NCBI GenBank assembly: GCA_034401135.1
Contig: JAWZSP010000006.1
Location: forward strand, 1,426,001 to 1,490,000
DNA length: 64,000 nucleotides
Direction: 5' to 3'
DNA from: Volutella citrinella
Taxonomy: Eukaryota; Ascomycota; Sordariomycetes; Hypocreales; Nectriaceae
In this document: piece by piece, positions 37,196 to 48,575 of the stretch
Layout: every line of letters begins with the position of its first letter
How positions within the stretch are numbered: the stretch's first letter is position 1
Notes under the pieces: model-generated
What the model saw: the letters and a program-made list of their open reading frames with translations, nothing else
The model's database searches: none
Told to the model about the DNA's origin: nothing
Position numbers and translations under genes: made by a program

Positions 37196-38595
37196 AAGAC
37201 GAAATACCTTTTGTTTTGCTCTGGGGGGGGCGCTGCGCAGACTATCTAGCGCCGCTAGTCTGTGGTTTGAAATGGTGCTCTGGAGGCAGACGGTTCTGCT
37301 CATGTTGGTTGTTTCCATATATGCGGCCTGGGTACATTTTCCCTTTTTCTTTCCTTTCTTCTTTTCTTGCTCCGTCCGGCATCAGGATATGGCTCTTGGA
37401 GTCGCTCTTCGGCGCCCAAGTGCACCCGCTCTTGTTCTGGGTCGAGATAGAGCGGCTGGCGCATTGTCAGCAGACGAAAGCTATATCGGAGCTCTGGTGC
37501 GAGTGCTAGGCTGATATTGGAGAGCCGGACAGAGCTTGTGCTCGGTGTGAAGCAGTTTGAAGTTACAAACACGTTCGAACGGGCACATTTGGGGGAAGGG
37601 AGTTATGATTTGCAAGTTCTGGCCGTTTGGTTTTAATGGAGGTGTTGTTGACGCACGCACTGATAGCAGGTATCCGAGTACGGGACGTGGAGAGCTCTAG
37701 GACTACGGATAGGCGCCTATGGTACGTGTCCGCCTTTGCTTAATTGATCACTTGATGCGGTAGAATTGGTAATTTGTTTCGCGTGTGGTGTTGTGGTGCT
37801 GCGAGCCTCCAGTTCCGTCACGCGCTTGATCGATTCGCCGTGCTTGCTGCTGAGCGGCACGGCCTCAGCGTCTGAGACGGATGGACCGAACTGCGCCAAA
37901 ATCACGGTTCGAGTTGACATAAAGCTAATACTGCTTTCCCGGAGGAACGCGTTTTACAGAATGCACTTCAAAGGCGCTGTCGAGGTTTGGATGGTTGCTG
38001 ATTGTGCAGCATCTCGTGGTTTCACAGGGTTTCGTTGAAACTCGCACTGTTTTCCTCTTGGATACAATTTGAAGAAGCAGCGGGCAGTTGAGGGAGGACC
38101 CACCGCTCACTGGCCAGGGCCAACGTGACCCCTGCAGCTTCGCCATCCACTGGAGCTATGGTGGAGTTGACAGCCAGCCACTGCCTATCACAGCTCATTC
38201 CTCCTCCTCAAGGCAAAATAAACCCAAGCGACTCGTGGTTCCCACCCGCCTCGAACAAACGGCGGCCAGTTATTATTTGACCTCGATTGCTTCCATTCAT
38301 GCTCCACCCCTCGACTCTTTCTCCAAATTCTCCCTTTCATCAACAACGCCCCCAGAATTCATCAGTCCATTCTTCCATCCGCTAGAGAAACTATTTGCGC
38401 GGGCTGTCCATTCATCGCCAGCGAGAGAGCGAGAGGGACGTGACCCCTCGCATCTTATCTGATCTAGTCCCCAAACAATCCGCACCACTAAAACGTACGA
38501 CCCTGGACAGGCTTCCTCGGCCGGAATCGGAGACTTCAAACCAGCCTTCCTTCATCACCTAAGATCTGGAAATCCGACGACAAAACTAGCTCGCC
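37196..38595. other. Intergenic between RRM gene and SFH5
   Basis: About 1.4 kb. The first few hundred bases (T-rich, around 37310-37370) fit the 3' UTR of the RRM gene; the last few hundred (C/T-rich, around 38270-38350) fit the SFH5 promoter and leader. No gene supported. Confidence 0.5.
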
Positions 38596-39717
38596 ATGTC
38601 CGCTGAACAGGAAAAGACTGCCGCCGCTGGAGCCGCTGACGCCCCGGCTCCTGCGGCCGATGCCCAGGCCAGCACCCCTGCTGCTCCCGTCGTTCCGGAG
38701 ACGTCTCTGGAGAAGTTCAACAGCCGCCTGCCGTCGATCATCGACAAGGCCGGCCACAATGAGATGTGGGGTGTAGAGTTGTCCAACACTGATCACGTCC
38801 CCACCAAGGTTGTCCTCCAGAAGTTCCTGCGCGCCAACAACGACGACGTTGCTGCCGCTGAAGGGCAGCTCCTCTCGGCGCTGCAGTGGCGTAAGAAGAT
38901 GAACCCTGCCTCGCTTATTGGCCAGACCTATGACACCAAGAAGTTCAAGGACCTCGGGTTCGTCACCGTCCACAAGGACGCCAGTGGCAAGGAGACGACC
39001 ATCACCTGGAACATCTACGGCGCCGTCAAGGACAAGCAGGCTACCTTTGGCAATGTTGAGGAGTGAGTGCCATGCCATGCAATCCCGACCATAGCGAACG
39101 CAACGAGCTGAGAAGGGATCGCCATTGACACACGCGATAGGTTCATCAAGTGGCGCGCTGCCATCATGGAGCTGGGCGTGCAGAAGCTCAAGCTAAACGA
39201 GGTCACCGAACCCATCCCCGAGGGCGGCCAGGACCCGTATCAGATGATTCAGGTCCACGACTACCTCAACGTGAGCTTCTTCCGCATGGACCCCGTCGTC
39301 AAGGCAGCCACCAAGGAGACCATCTCCGTCTTCTCCACGGCCTACCCCGAGCTCCTCTCGCACAAGTACTTCGTCAACGTCCCGGCCATCATGGGCTGGA
39401 TGTTTGGCGCCATGAAGCTGTTCCTTGCCGAGGCCACGCTCCGCAAGTTCCACCCCATGACCTCGGGGACGACCCTGGCCACGGAGCTCAAGAGCATCGT
39501 GTCGTCTCTTCCCAGCGAATATGGCGGCCAGGGAGCCAGCGTCAAGGAGGGCGAGTCAGTCAAGCTGGGAGATGTTGATGACAAGAAGAAGGTCGCGGGG
39601 CCTGAGAATGCCGCAGAGACCGCAGTTGTCCCTGCTGTCGATGAGAAGCCGGCCCCCGTTGAGGCTGCCCCGGCCGAAGAAGTCAACCCTGCCGAGAAGA
39701 AGGAAACGGCTGCCTAA
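38596..39717 (+). CDS. SFH5: Sec14-family phosphatidylinositol/lipid transfer protein SFH5
   Basis: Predicted 347-aa protein in two exons, 38596-39062 and 39141-39717, with a GTGAGT donor and a GCGATAG acceptor (phase 2). An Ala/Pro-rich N-terminus precedes a CRAL-TRIO N region (about 45-110: KVVLQKFLRANNDDVAAAEG, LLSALQWRKK) and the CRAL-TRIO lipid-binding domain (about 115-290: GFVTVHKD, VQVHDYLNVSF-type core, YPELLSHKYFVNVPAIMGWMF). This is the SFH5 branch of Sec14 proteins, which transfer phosphatidylinositol at ER-plasma membrane sites; yeast Sfh5 was also shown to bind haem. The acidic Ala/Glu/Pro tail (about 300-347) extends past the yeast length (294 aa), as is usual in filamentous fungi. 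Codon use is strongly C-ending, consistent with good expression. Confidence 0.93.
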
Positions 39718-42684
39718 TTGCACGATTATTCACACATTTCCAAGGCCGCTTCTCCACACTGTGGTACGGCCGCCTAGCCGAGGTGTGTGGCCGCCGCAAG
39801 CTGGTGTGCTTTGTGTACCCAAATGTGGTGGTGTTGCATGAGGCTACGGGCTGCCATGCCAGGGTGGTTCTTGTTGGGTTGGCCCAGTGGAACAGCTGTT
39901 CAGAAGAATGCGTGGTGTGTGAGCGTGCGCGCAGCGCGTTATGTGCGTGTTTACAGTGGGATGCATAAGAATACCCCCCCTCCCCTTTTGATTTCACGTA
40001 CACGCCGCCCCAGTGCATGGAGCCGTGCGTGTGCATTGCCAAAGTTTTAATAAGGACGACAATAATTCAGATTCCCCTATCCTGTGCTGCGAGATTAGTT
40101 AGATCGGCGATTGATAGAGACCAGAAAAAGAATTGCCTGGCTCATTTCTCTCTTGTACCCATCGCGACTCTCGATTTGAGGTACCACCACTGTGGGCTCC
40201 ACCGCGTTTACAACAGTTATCATCCTTGGCAAATGTATGCCGTCTAAATTCATGTCACAGCCTTGACAGGCAGGCGGCAGGCGGCGATGTATTGCCAGTG
40301 TCGGTGCAAATGCCAGTTGCCGATCTGAGGGACAGCAAAGCGGCCGCGTCGTGTCGGTAAAGTCGGTAACGGCCGCTCCGCGCGGGATGCAACAGCTGCT
40401 TCCGCCAGTATATGGGACAAGACATGACGTCTGGCTTGGCTAATGCATGCAAAGATGCTAAACACTGTTTCCCTTTCGGTTTGTCGGTGAATGCTTCCTT
40501 CCAGCTCGCTTGCTCTGGGACGCAGTCTCGTCACGCCATAGCTCAAGCTGTTGACAGGCACACACGGACCTAGCCCTTTACCCGACCTACCCGTGATGCA
40601 GTCTGCGAGTATTCTATGCAGCTATATCCGTTCATTTTTACCCTTTTCCCTTGCAAGATGTTTGCATTGCCGAGCGGTCTAGGGTGAGACCAGCGGCACG
40701 GAAGACATACGCTTGGGTTCCAGAACTTGCAGAACCGCGCGGGGAGTGCATGATAGGATGGGAGGCTATAGATGGAGTTGGATTTTCGCATCAGGGATAC
40801 CACGGCGGGCTCTCAGACGCAGGCACTGCGAGGTGCTCATGGCAGCCCTGAGTTGTGAGGTGGTGATTTTGCCGGGTTGATGGCCGGGACTAACGACATA
40901 TATGTCTCAGATCGGAAGACACCCGACGGGAAACGGCAAGGGGGGCCATCGCTCGAGGGATTTTGGCCTCATCCTACACAGACGTACGGACTACGCTCTT
41001 GCCGTGGGATGGCACCGAGCAATCAATTATCTCTTTCTCCGGCAGTTAGTTTCTTCAACACCGGGCGCGGCAGGTCAGTATTTATGTGTGTGTGTATACA
41101 TCTGTTGGTGGCAACACGCAGCACGCGTGTGTAAGATTGTGTGGGTGAGTGGGTGCGCACACCTGGGATATGTTTGTATCCCCTTGTATGGACGGCCGTC
41201 CTCTTGTAATTATGGCCCCGGCCACGCACGCAGCCTTTGTGCTGTTCCCGTGTGATTAGGACTGTTTCCCCTCTTGTCGGCCTGGCGTGGGTGTCTCGTG
41301 TCTTGTGTCTCTCTCGCCACTTGAATGGCTTTCTGCCGCGGACACCTGTATCCGGAACTTATGCCCTTCATATACATTCAATACATTCACATGCATCCAT
41401 CTGCGCGGCTCCTGCTTTGAGAGGCGGGATACAAAACAACCACAGCCTCATCCATCCGTGTGGTGAGTGCCTCCCTTGCCGTTGCCACGGCTAGTACGAC
41501 CAAGCAAGCGCCCTCGTTGATAGGAGTTGACAAGCACAAGCACGGCACTTCCTTGGGCACAAAGGGATCCATTACTTGATCCACCACGCAAGCGCCTCCT
41601 GCTGCCGGTCCCTCCACCCGGAATCCGAACCTGGAATCCTTCTTGGCTGTTGTCAGTTGGCCACTCTGACCATCGCTGGATGCTTGACGCCTTGCAGCGC
41701 ACGCGTTATTGAACCTACCACCCTCTCTTCTGTCGCTCCGTCTCACTCCGTCTCACCCACGCTCACATACACACATCCCTTCCCCCACCCTTCCCACATT
41801 GCAACCCGTTCATTAGGTACTGTCTGCCCGCGTGTGCCGAGAGAAGAGCAACAACCACATTTGACAAAAGAACAAAACAGCCAGTATCTGGCTCAAGATA
41901 AGCCAGCTAGCAGCGTAGCCCGTGCTGCACAAAGAAGGGGCGCCGCAAAGAGGCAAACTCGGCGCCAAAAAAAAGCCATCGCACGACCAAAACCAAGCCA
42001 AAACGAACAAAAGCCAACCCCTACGACTTCTAGGTTCTGGGCTGAGCTTTGGCCGCCGCATCACGCCTCACGTCGAGCCTGTGAATCAGTCGCGTCCATC
42101 AGGCTGCGTTTATTGTTATCCCTGCTTGCACACCTATCAGTTTACCCTCCGCGTCTTGGGTCTCTCCCCAGGCTGCGTCTACGTTCCAGCTGTCATTGGC
42201 TCCTGCTGCTTGCCAGCTATATCGAGCAAGGTTCTGTTTGGCGCACAAGGAGAAGGAGCCCTGGGAGTCCCGGCTGGAGTGCTGGAGCAAGCCGCCACCA
42301 ACAACACCCACCACGCTACGCTACCTTACCCTCCCCTACCCCTTCCTTCCCCGGCTTGGGCTGTCAACTTGGCCCTTGGCTGGCGGGCGCGCCGCGTCTC
42401 TGGTAATAACCAAAGCTGGAACTGGAACCCACCCACTCACACTCTCGCGTTCGCACGCACCATCTCTCTCTCGCTCTCGCCCTGTCTCTCTGCCCTGTGC
42501 CGTTAATTACACCCACGACACGCTTTCTCCCCCTTCGCTCACTCGACTTGCTCGACCTTCTCCCCCCACCGCGACCACTGCTGCCACCGCGAATGAACGC
42601 GCGCTGTTGATCCTCGCGACTGCTGCCACCCCTTCAGCGCACGTCTCTATCGCCGGTTGCTTTATTTCGTCTTGCTCGCTCGCC
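39718..42684. other. Intergenic upstream of ASH1
   Basis: About 3 kb. The left part should hold the SFH5 3' end. The right part has pyrimidine-rich stretches (CTCTCTCTCGCTCTCG-type at about 42467-42500) fitting a promoter or leader of the SET gene. An open frame in phase with that gene extends upstream to 42196 but its residues look like leader translation. A tRNA-like box A at 40669-40680 is not backed by a complete tRNA. A GT-repeat lies near 41081-41095. Confidence 0.5.
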
Positions 42685-45243
42685 ATGGCTTTGGCCCTGT
42701 CCGCCGAGGCCAGCTTTGATGTCGGCGTTACGGACGACTCCTCCCATGTCGCGTCTTCCTCGTCCACGCCGCCCACCACCGTTGCCGATACGGCCAGCGA
42801 GCACTCCGACACCCCTAAGCGCGATGTAGTGCACGTTGCTGTCGAAGATGCTTCCAGTTTACCCATCGACATCCCTATTGTTGTCGACACGCCTGCAGAC
42901 GATGCCCCCTCAGCCTCGCCTACCGAGTCCCGCCCTCGCCGCGCTCGCGTGAGCGCCCCGGTCTACAACCTGGCTCAATTGAGCGGCACCGCAGGCCATG
43001 GAAAAAGACGCGCAAAGGGCGACATTGTTGCTGATCGACGCCGTACTATTTCGGGTGATACCTTGGTCGATGGTGCCAAGCCCAGCCCTCGATCACGTAC
43101 CGCCTCTGCACAGGCTGTGCGTGAAGGAATTGACGCGTTGGACCTCCAATGGTCGCTCGGTGGTCTCGATACGCCTCGCAGCCGCCGTGTCAGGAGCCTG
43201 CCCTCGTCGCCCGCCAGACGCGCCTCATCACGCCTTACTGGCGGTGCCCCTGTCGCCAATCTGGGCACTACTATTTCCAAGCTCAGCAAGCGCAGCCGCA
43301 AGGCCGTCCAGACCGTCACTACCATGTCGCGTGAGCTGCGACGCCTACAGGACACCAAGGAATTTGCCCACATCGACGAACAGCCCATATATCACACCGT
43401 GTGGTCCAACGGCAAGTTTGTCGACCCCAAGGCTCCCAAGCCCGCGAAGAAGAAACCCGAACCCGAGCCGGAGCTGGAGGAGCCCAAGGAGGTCGAGCCT
43501 GAGCCGGTCACCAGGGCCAAGCGCCACCGCCCCAAGAAGTATCTCGACAAAGGCCTCTATTCCGGCCAGGATAGCCCTATCGATATCTCAAAGGGCCTGA
43601 CTATTGCAGAGAAGAAGAAGATTGCCCAGCTGCCCGAGCTCATCCCCAGTGGTCGCGTGAACAAGACGCTGCCCCTGCCCATGTTTACTGGACTGCGAAT
43701 GCTCATCGCAGGTCGCGACTTCAAGTTGCCGTACCAAGTCTGCAATCCTCTACCCCCTGGACAGCCGAAACCGGACGAATGGAAAAAGATGACGAAGAGT
43801 ACGGAATGCCGGGTGGCCTTTTGCGGCCTCTCCCCTTTGCTATTTTGCTCAATTGTCGCTAACTTTTACAACAGATCGATTTATTGGGGAGTCCAAGGAT
43901 TACTGGCGAAAGTCGCCCCACTTCCACGACATGTCCAAGTGCGTGTGCAAGCCCGAGGATGGCTGCGGCGAGAGCTGCCAAAATCGAATTATGCTCTACG
44001 AGTGTGACGAGCAAAACTGCAATGTTGGAAAGCAGCACTGCAGTAACCGCGCTTTCGCGACACTGACTGCGCGCCGTGCCAAGGGCGGCAAGTACCGCGT
44101 TGGTGTGGAGGTCATCAAGACCTCTGACCGTGGCTACGGCGTTCGCAGCAACCGTTGCTTCAGGCCTGGGCAAATTATCATGGAATACGCCGGAGAGATC
44201 ATTACCGAGGAAGAGTGCGAGCGACGAATGAACGAAGTCTACAAACACAACGAGGTTGGTCGATCTCACCACACCCCTGGCCATCAATTTCACCTTGGCC
44301 TTTTCGCTATAGAACGGAACGGGAACTGACTGATGCCTAGTGCTATTATCTGATGTCATTTGACCAAAACATGATTATTGACGCTACGACTGGAAGCATT
44401 GCTCGTTTTGTGAACCATAGCTGCAATCCCAACTGTCGGATGATCAAGTGGATTGTTTCCGGGCAGCCGAGGATGGCCCTGTTCGCTGGCGACAAGCCTA
44501 TCATGACTGGAGACGAGCTGACCTACGACTACAACTTCGACCCGTTCTCTGCCAAGAATGTGCAGAAGTGCCTATGCGGAGAGTTCAACTGCCGAGGCGT
44601 CCTCGGACCCAAACCCCGTGAGGTCAAACCACCAAAGACTGACCTGACCAAGACTGTCAAGGCCAAGGTCAAGGCCGGAAAGCGCAAGCTCAAGGAGTTG
44701 ATTGGAGATGAAGCGGATGCTGGCTCGGGCAAAGCAAAGAAGCGCAAGATTCAACCGGCCAAGGGCGTCAAGCGATCATTGTCCAGCGCAGGCTCCAAGG
44801 TGGCCAAGGGAGCAGCGACGGTCATCAAGAAGGGCGTGACGACCGCCAAGAAGGCGACAAGCCGACGTGCATCGACTAGTGCCATGATCAAGAAGACGAC
44901 AGCCAAGCGCGTCACCAAGACATATGGGAAGACTGGTTCGCCGAAGAAGCGCATCTCATCCACTACGTCGAGCGTAACTTTGGTGGCGGTTGATGCGAAG
45001 ACTGTCAAGGGCAAGCAGTCACCGGCCGTGAAGCCAAAGTCCAAGTTGACGCCCGTGAAGAAGCCAGTCATCGGCAAGAAGTCGCCTCTCGCGAAGAGGT
45101 CCCCGATCGTGAAGAAGAAGTCCCCCGCTGCAAAGGCCAAATCCCCGGCGGCGCGTGTACGCAAGACTGCTAGCAAGCTGGCATCGCCCCGCAAGGGCAT
45201 TGAACTGCCACGGGTCTCCGAGATCCGGGTGGTGACGGAGTAG
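42685..45243 (+). CDS. ash1: ASH1-type SET-domain histone H3K36 methyltransferase
   Basis: Predicted 798-aa chromatin protein in three exons: 42685-43798, 43875-44254 and 44341-45243 (introns 76 and 86 nt). Residues 1-350 are basic and disordered. The AWS motif spans about 394-432 (CVCKPEDGCGESCQNR...), the SET domain about 440-565 with GYGVRS, NHSCNPNC (523-530) and ELTYDYNF, and a post-SET CLCGEFNC at 575-582. AWS-SET-post-SET without the WW/SRI parts of SET2 marks the ASH1 class (KMT2H in Neurospora), which deposits H3K36me2 mainly on weakly transcribed chromatin. The C-terminal 210 residues are a Lys/Ala/Pro/Ser tail with repeated KKSP, KRSP and AKSP units, like linker-histone tails. The ATG at 42685 follows a CT-rich leader. 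A SET2 identity is the alternative, less likely. Confidence 0.9.
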
Positions 45244-45249
45244 GTGACT

Positions 45250-45272
45250 GGGGGGGGGGGGGGGGGTGGGGG
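45250..45272. repeat. Poly-G tract
   Basis: Seventeen consecutive G, one T, then five G, seven bases after the ASH1 stop codon, so probably in its 3' UTR. Run length is uncertain because such tracts are error-prone. Confidence 0.8.
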
Positions 45273-45784
45273 CATTGGTTGTTTTCAGGGTGGCATGGTG
45301 GTTGCTTGTGAGGGCTTCCAGCGGATTAATCAAGGGCGAAGGCCGGGATGCGGCACGTCCCGAAGACGGACGGGCATGGCTAAAGGAGAGGCCGGGATTT
45401 AAGAATATGGCTGGAATCGGATTGAGCAAACAGTGTATTTGGTTAACTGGCGTCTCGGCGAAACGGCTGGCATTGTATATTACCAAGGATGGGAGCTGGC
45501 GCGGTCCAAGATTTATTTTAGTTTTTTTTTGGGTTTAAGTCAATTTATTTGGTGTAGTTTTCGACGTTGCCCGGTACGTGCTTGCGATGTCCTCTGTAAA
45601 GCGTGAGGCTTCCTTGTGATCCCCGAGCATCCACGAAATACTACTAATCATTTGAGGGAACAAAGGATGCGATTCTATATTAAGGTGGCCTCGATTTGGA
45701 CCATTGACTTGACCCACTGAGTGTTGACGACCTTCTCCTTCCACGATGTCTTCTCGCTCCTTCTCTTTCCTTCAATTCCACACT
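45273..45784. other. 3' flank of ASH1
   Basis: AT-richer stretch (especially 45505-45560) consistent with transcript ends of ASH1 and of the minus-strand small ORF. No other gene seen. Confidence 0.45.
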
Positions 45785-45994
45785 TCAGATGACCTTGCGT
45801 CGTCCCAACTGACAGGCGCGGCCGGCCTCTGTTGTCAGCAGGCGCATCTGCTCGGTCTTTTCCGTCGCCTCTTGCTCTAGTCTGCGCCTTGTCATCGCCT
45901 CCTCCCGCCGCTGCTGGCTGGAGTGTCCGCGCTCGATGAGATTGTCCAAGACACTCGCCTGGACGATGGCACCGCCTCGGCGCTGCTCAGCCAT
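45785..45994 (-). CDS. Possible small helical protein, 69 aa
   Basis: An intron-free minus-strand frame with a good ATG (45994) encodes a compact protein: MAEQRRGGAIVQASVLDNLI at the start, then a charged helical part rich in Arg, Glu and Gln. The first 55 residues look like a genuine small protein; the last part (GRACQLGRRKVI) looks random, and a GTCAGT donor-like site lies there, so a further exon may exist. I recognise no family. Confidence 0.4.
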   Translation of the reverse strand: MAEQRRGGAIVQASVLDNLIERGHSSQQRREEAMTRRRLEQEATEKTEQMRLLTTEAGRACQLGRRKVI

Positions 45995-48362
45995 GGTGAT
46001 TGCTTGTCCAGCGTGCCACTAGGCTAGCTGTGCTTTTCCTACTTGGAAAAAAGGCGAGAAGCAAGTCCGAAAGTGCTGGACAGGTGCGGTGTGTTTCGTG
46101 AGATCCGGACCAGTGCAGCAGCGCCTCGAGGGGAGGGGGAAGGGGGGAGGGGTGTGAGAGCGAGGTGGCGATGCTAGAGCCTGCTTCTGTGGCTTCAAGC
46201 AGAGCGCCGAGAGTTGTTGGATTTTATCTACGCTCATCTTGGTCCTCATGAGGCACAATGGGATTGTGTGTTTGTGAGAACACCTTCGGAGCTGCGCCTC
46301 CTGGACGTGTTCAGTCGCTATGGTTCTGCGAGGCTTGCAATTCCGAACCAAACCACCGCCTGTTCGCGCACTAAGGCTCCCAGAGGCGGAAATTCGCTAG
46401 GGACTGCCTTGTGTTGAGCACCGACTCAAAGGAAACAGAAAGTCGACTTGGCCTCGGGCAACCCGAAGGACTCATTGTCCAATACCAGCAAGTATCGAAC
46501 AACCCAACCGGCGCCAGCGCTTATCCCGAGGGACAACCGAATGACAAAATAATGGAATGCTTAACGTTTCTCTGGGGAAATGACCTATCAATGTGGAACT
46601 GGAGTGTGGTTTGTCTGTAAATGAGTCCCAAGTTGAACACTCACTAACAATAGAGTCATCACGTCTAGCCTACACACAAGGAGATACCAACCCCTGAAGA
46701 ACATGTGCAGAAATACCCCAAGGCGAGAAAAAAACCCAAAAGCACTCGGTGATGAAGGGTTTACGATCGGCGGTCGGCGATATGAAGCACATGTGGCGTT
46801 GCAGGGCGGAGCGAGCACCGCAGCAGCGCCCATCCATCTGTATTAGTCCCGGCCGCCTTCAATTCATACATCACACAAGCGATGCTGGGCTACCTATTGC
46901 TTGGTCTCCCAGGCACTTATGCCCCTAGCCGGCAGTTATTGGGCACCAAGGCCTTGAAGTCGAGGCGCGCCGGTACAGGGCTAAGCGACAAGGCAAACAT
47001 CTGCCTCGCCACGACACCCGGGGCATTCAAGGCCACTCATATCCAACGAGGCCTTCACCGCAATTTGGCCGCGCTTCATAAAAGAGACGCTTCGCTAATC
47101 TGCTGAACAAGGGGGTTCGTGACGACCGGGGAATGCGTTGTGATGTCAGTAATGCGGCTCTGCTGCGCATGTCCGGTAACCCGTTGGGCGGAGGACGTGT
47201 CCGGCCTCAACGCCATCACAGCCAACCAACGGGACCAGCGCCGGGGCCTGCTACGCCACAGAATGGACCATTCTGGGGACGAATGTGGTAATGCCCACGG
47301 GCTGTGCACCGTCGCCGAACCCCGCGCCCTCGTTGCAGCAAACGGTCGTATGGGCGTGTCTGTCACGGCCTGGTATTGATAGGCCCAGACGGACCAATCT
47401 GCAACACTTTGGGCTGTCAATCTCAACAAGCCGCCAAGAGAGACGCGCGCGGGATGACTAAGGGAATTCCAAAAATTGAACGACAACCGCAGCATCGGGA
47501 TGTCGTCACGCAAACCAGAATCGCGGCCAAGATTCCCGCCTCGCAGGCATAGTCGCTTGCTGGGATTGTGGCAATCAATGGTGGAAGCGGGGGAGCGCCT
47601 ACATGAGATTGAGAACACAACATCCCGGAAATGTGTGGAACATTTGTATGACCCGACGCCGTTGCCTTTCAAGTACGACGCAGACCGCCGAGTTGCCGCA
47701 TCTAGTAGCGGTTTCAAGTGGCAACCCAAGTCACAGTAGGGGATGAAGGCACCGTTTTCAAGCGAACGTAGTGTTAGATTCTATCTAAATCTCAAAAAGC
47801 AAGTACAGTAAGAAAGAGTGAAATTGATGTTAACACAACTTGAAGAACTGGGGGCAAGGGTGGGCAATGGGCGGGTAAACGAACGACGAGAGGAGAAGTA
47901 GTCCTAGCTGAAGCAGAAGAAGAAAGGGGAAGAAGACCAAAAATTGATTCCACCACAGTAAAATACAAAATAAGCAACATTGTCGAAAAGAAGAAAAAGG
48001 AGAGAAAGTCTGAGAATCCCCCGCGGGGGGGGGGAGTACCAAAAGCAAGAGAGCAGGGGGTCATCTGAGTGGGCGGCTGGTGCAGAATGAATGCCAAGAC
48101 GGAAGCCTCTTGGGAATTCGCAATGACGGGCACACCAAGCCCAAGTCAGATGCCCCCCAAAACCTCTCGCACGTTCCTTGCATGCGATTGTTCGCTTCCT
48201 CCTGTTGTTGTCGTCTATCTTTTGTCATCGGTTTGTTGACTGGCGCGGCGAGCATGTCTAGATGAAGTCTAGTCTATAGTAGGTTCTGTACTGAGAATGG
48301 CGAGTGCTGTTGCCCCTTTCATGATACACGCGGTTTCGAAGCAAAAGACAATGCGAACACCC
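45995..48362. other. Intergenic
   Basis: About 2.4 kb without a supported gene. A G-rich stretch lies near 46131-46155 and a purine-rich stretch near 47880-48010, the latter probably the 3' flank of the zinc-ribbon ORF. A 74-codon frame at 46882-47106 begins with a signal-peptide-like segment but has nothing else to support it. Confidence 0.45.
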
Positions 48363-48575
48363 TTAAGCGTCCTTCATGTACTCGGTAAATTGATCGCAGT
48401 TGTAGCAGCACGGGTGTGTGCAAGATTGGCAATGATCGGTGACGGCTCTGTTCCAGACGTTGTAGCAGCGGCAGCACTTGAATCGCACCACGTATGTGCC
48501 CGCACCGTCCGCACGTTTTCCGGCACGGCCACGGGCAGCGCGAGTATACTTCTGAGTGGGAGTGGTGGGTTGCAT
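48363..48575 (-). CDS. Small zinc-ribbon-like protein, 70 aa
   Basis: Intron-free frame from the ATG at 48575 to the stop at 48363. The N-terminal half is basic (KYTRAARGRAGKR) and the C-terminal half carries three CxxC pairs: C34/C37 (FKCCRC), C49/C52 (CQSC) and C57/C60 (CYNC), the pattern of small fungal zinc-binding proteins of RanBP2- or zinc-ribbon-like kind. No signal peptide or membrane segment is seen, so a nuclear or cytosolic nucleic-acid or protein-binding role is possible but only inferred. The region upstream on the minus strand is pyrimidine-rich. I recognise no named ortholog; an upstream exon cannot be excluded. Confidence 0.6.
   Translation of the reverse strand: MQPTTPTQKYTRAARGRAGKRADGAGTYVVRFKCCRCYNVWNRAVTDHCQSCTHPCCYNCDQFTEYMKDA

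Noticed and set aside
40664..40740. tRNA-Leu/Ser-like box A (GCCGAGCGGTCT) with a GGGTTCC farther on
   Set aside because: No acceptor stem, anticodon arm or proper T-arm can be drawn around it; at most a degraded fragment.
41615..41660. Minus-strand T-arm-like sequence (GGTTCGGATTCC)
   Set aside because: The loop has one base too many, the stem has a mismatch, and no matching acceptor stem exists.
42196..42684. In-phase upstream extension of the ASH1 frame
   Set aside because: The residues are Ser/Pro/Thr/Leu-rich translation of a CT-rich leader; the Met at 42685 gives a normal N-terminus.
46882..47106. 74-codon frame with a signal-peptide-like start
   Set aside because: Only the first 15 residues are suggestive; the rest is featureless and no Cys pattern of a small secreted protein is present.
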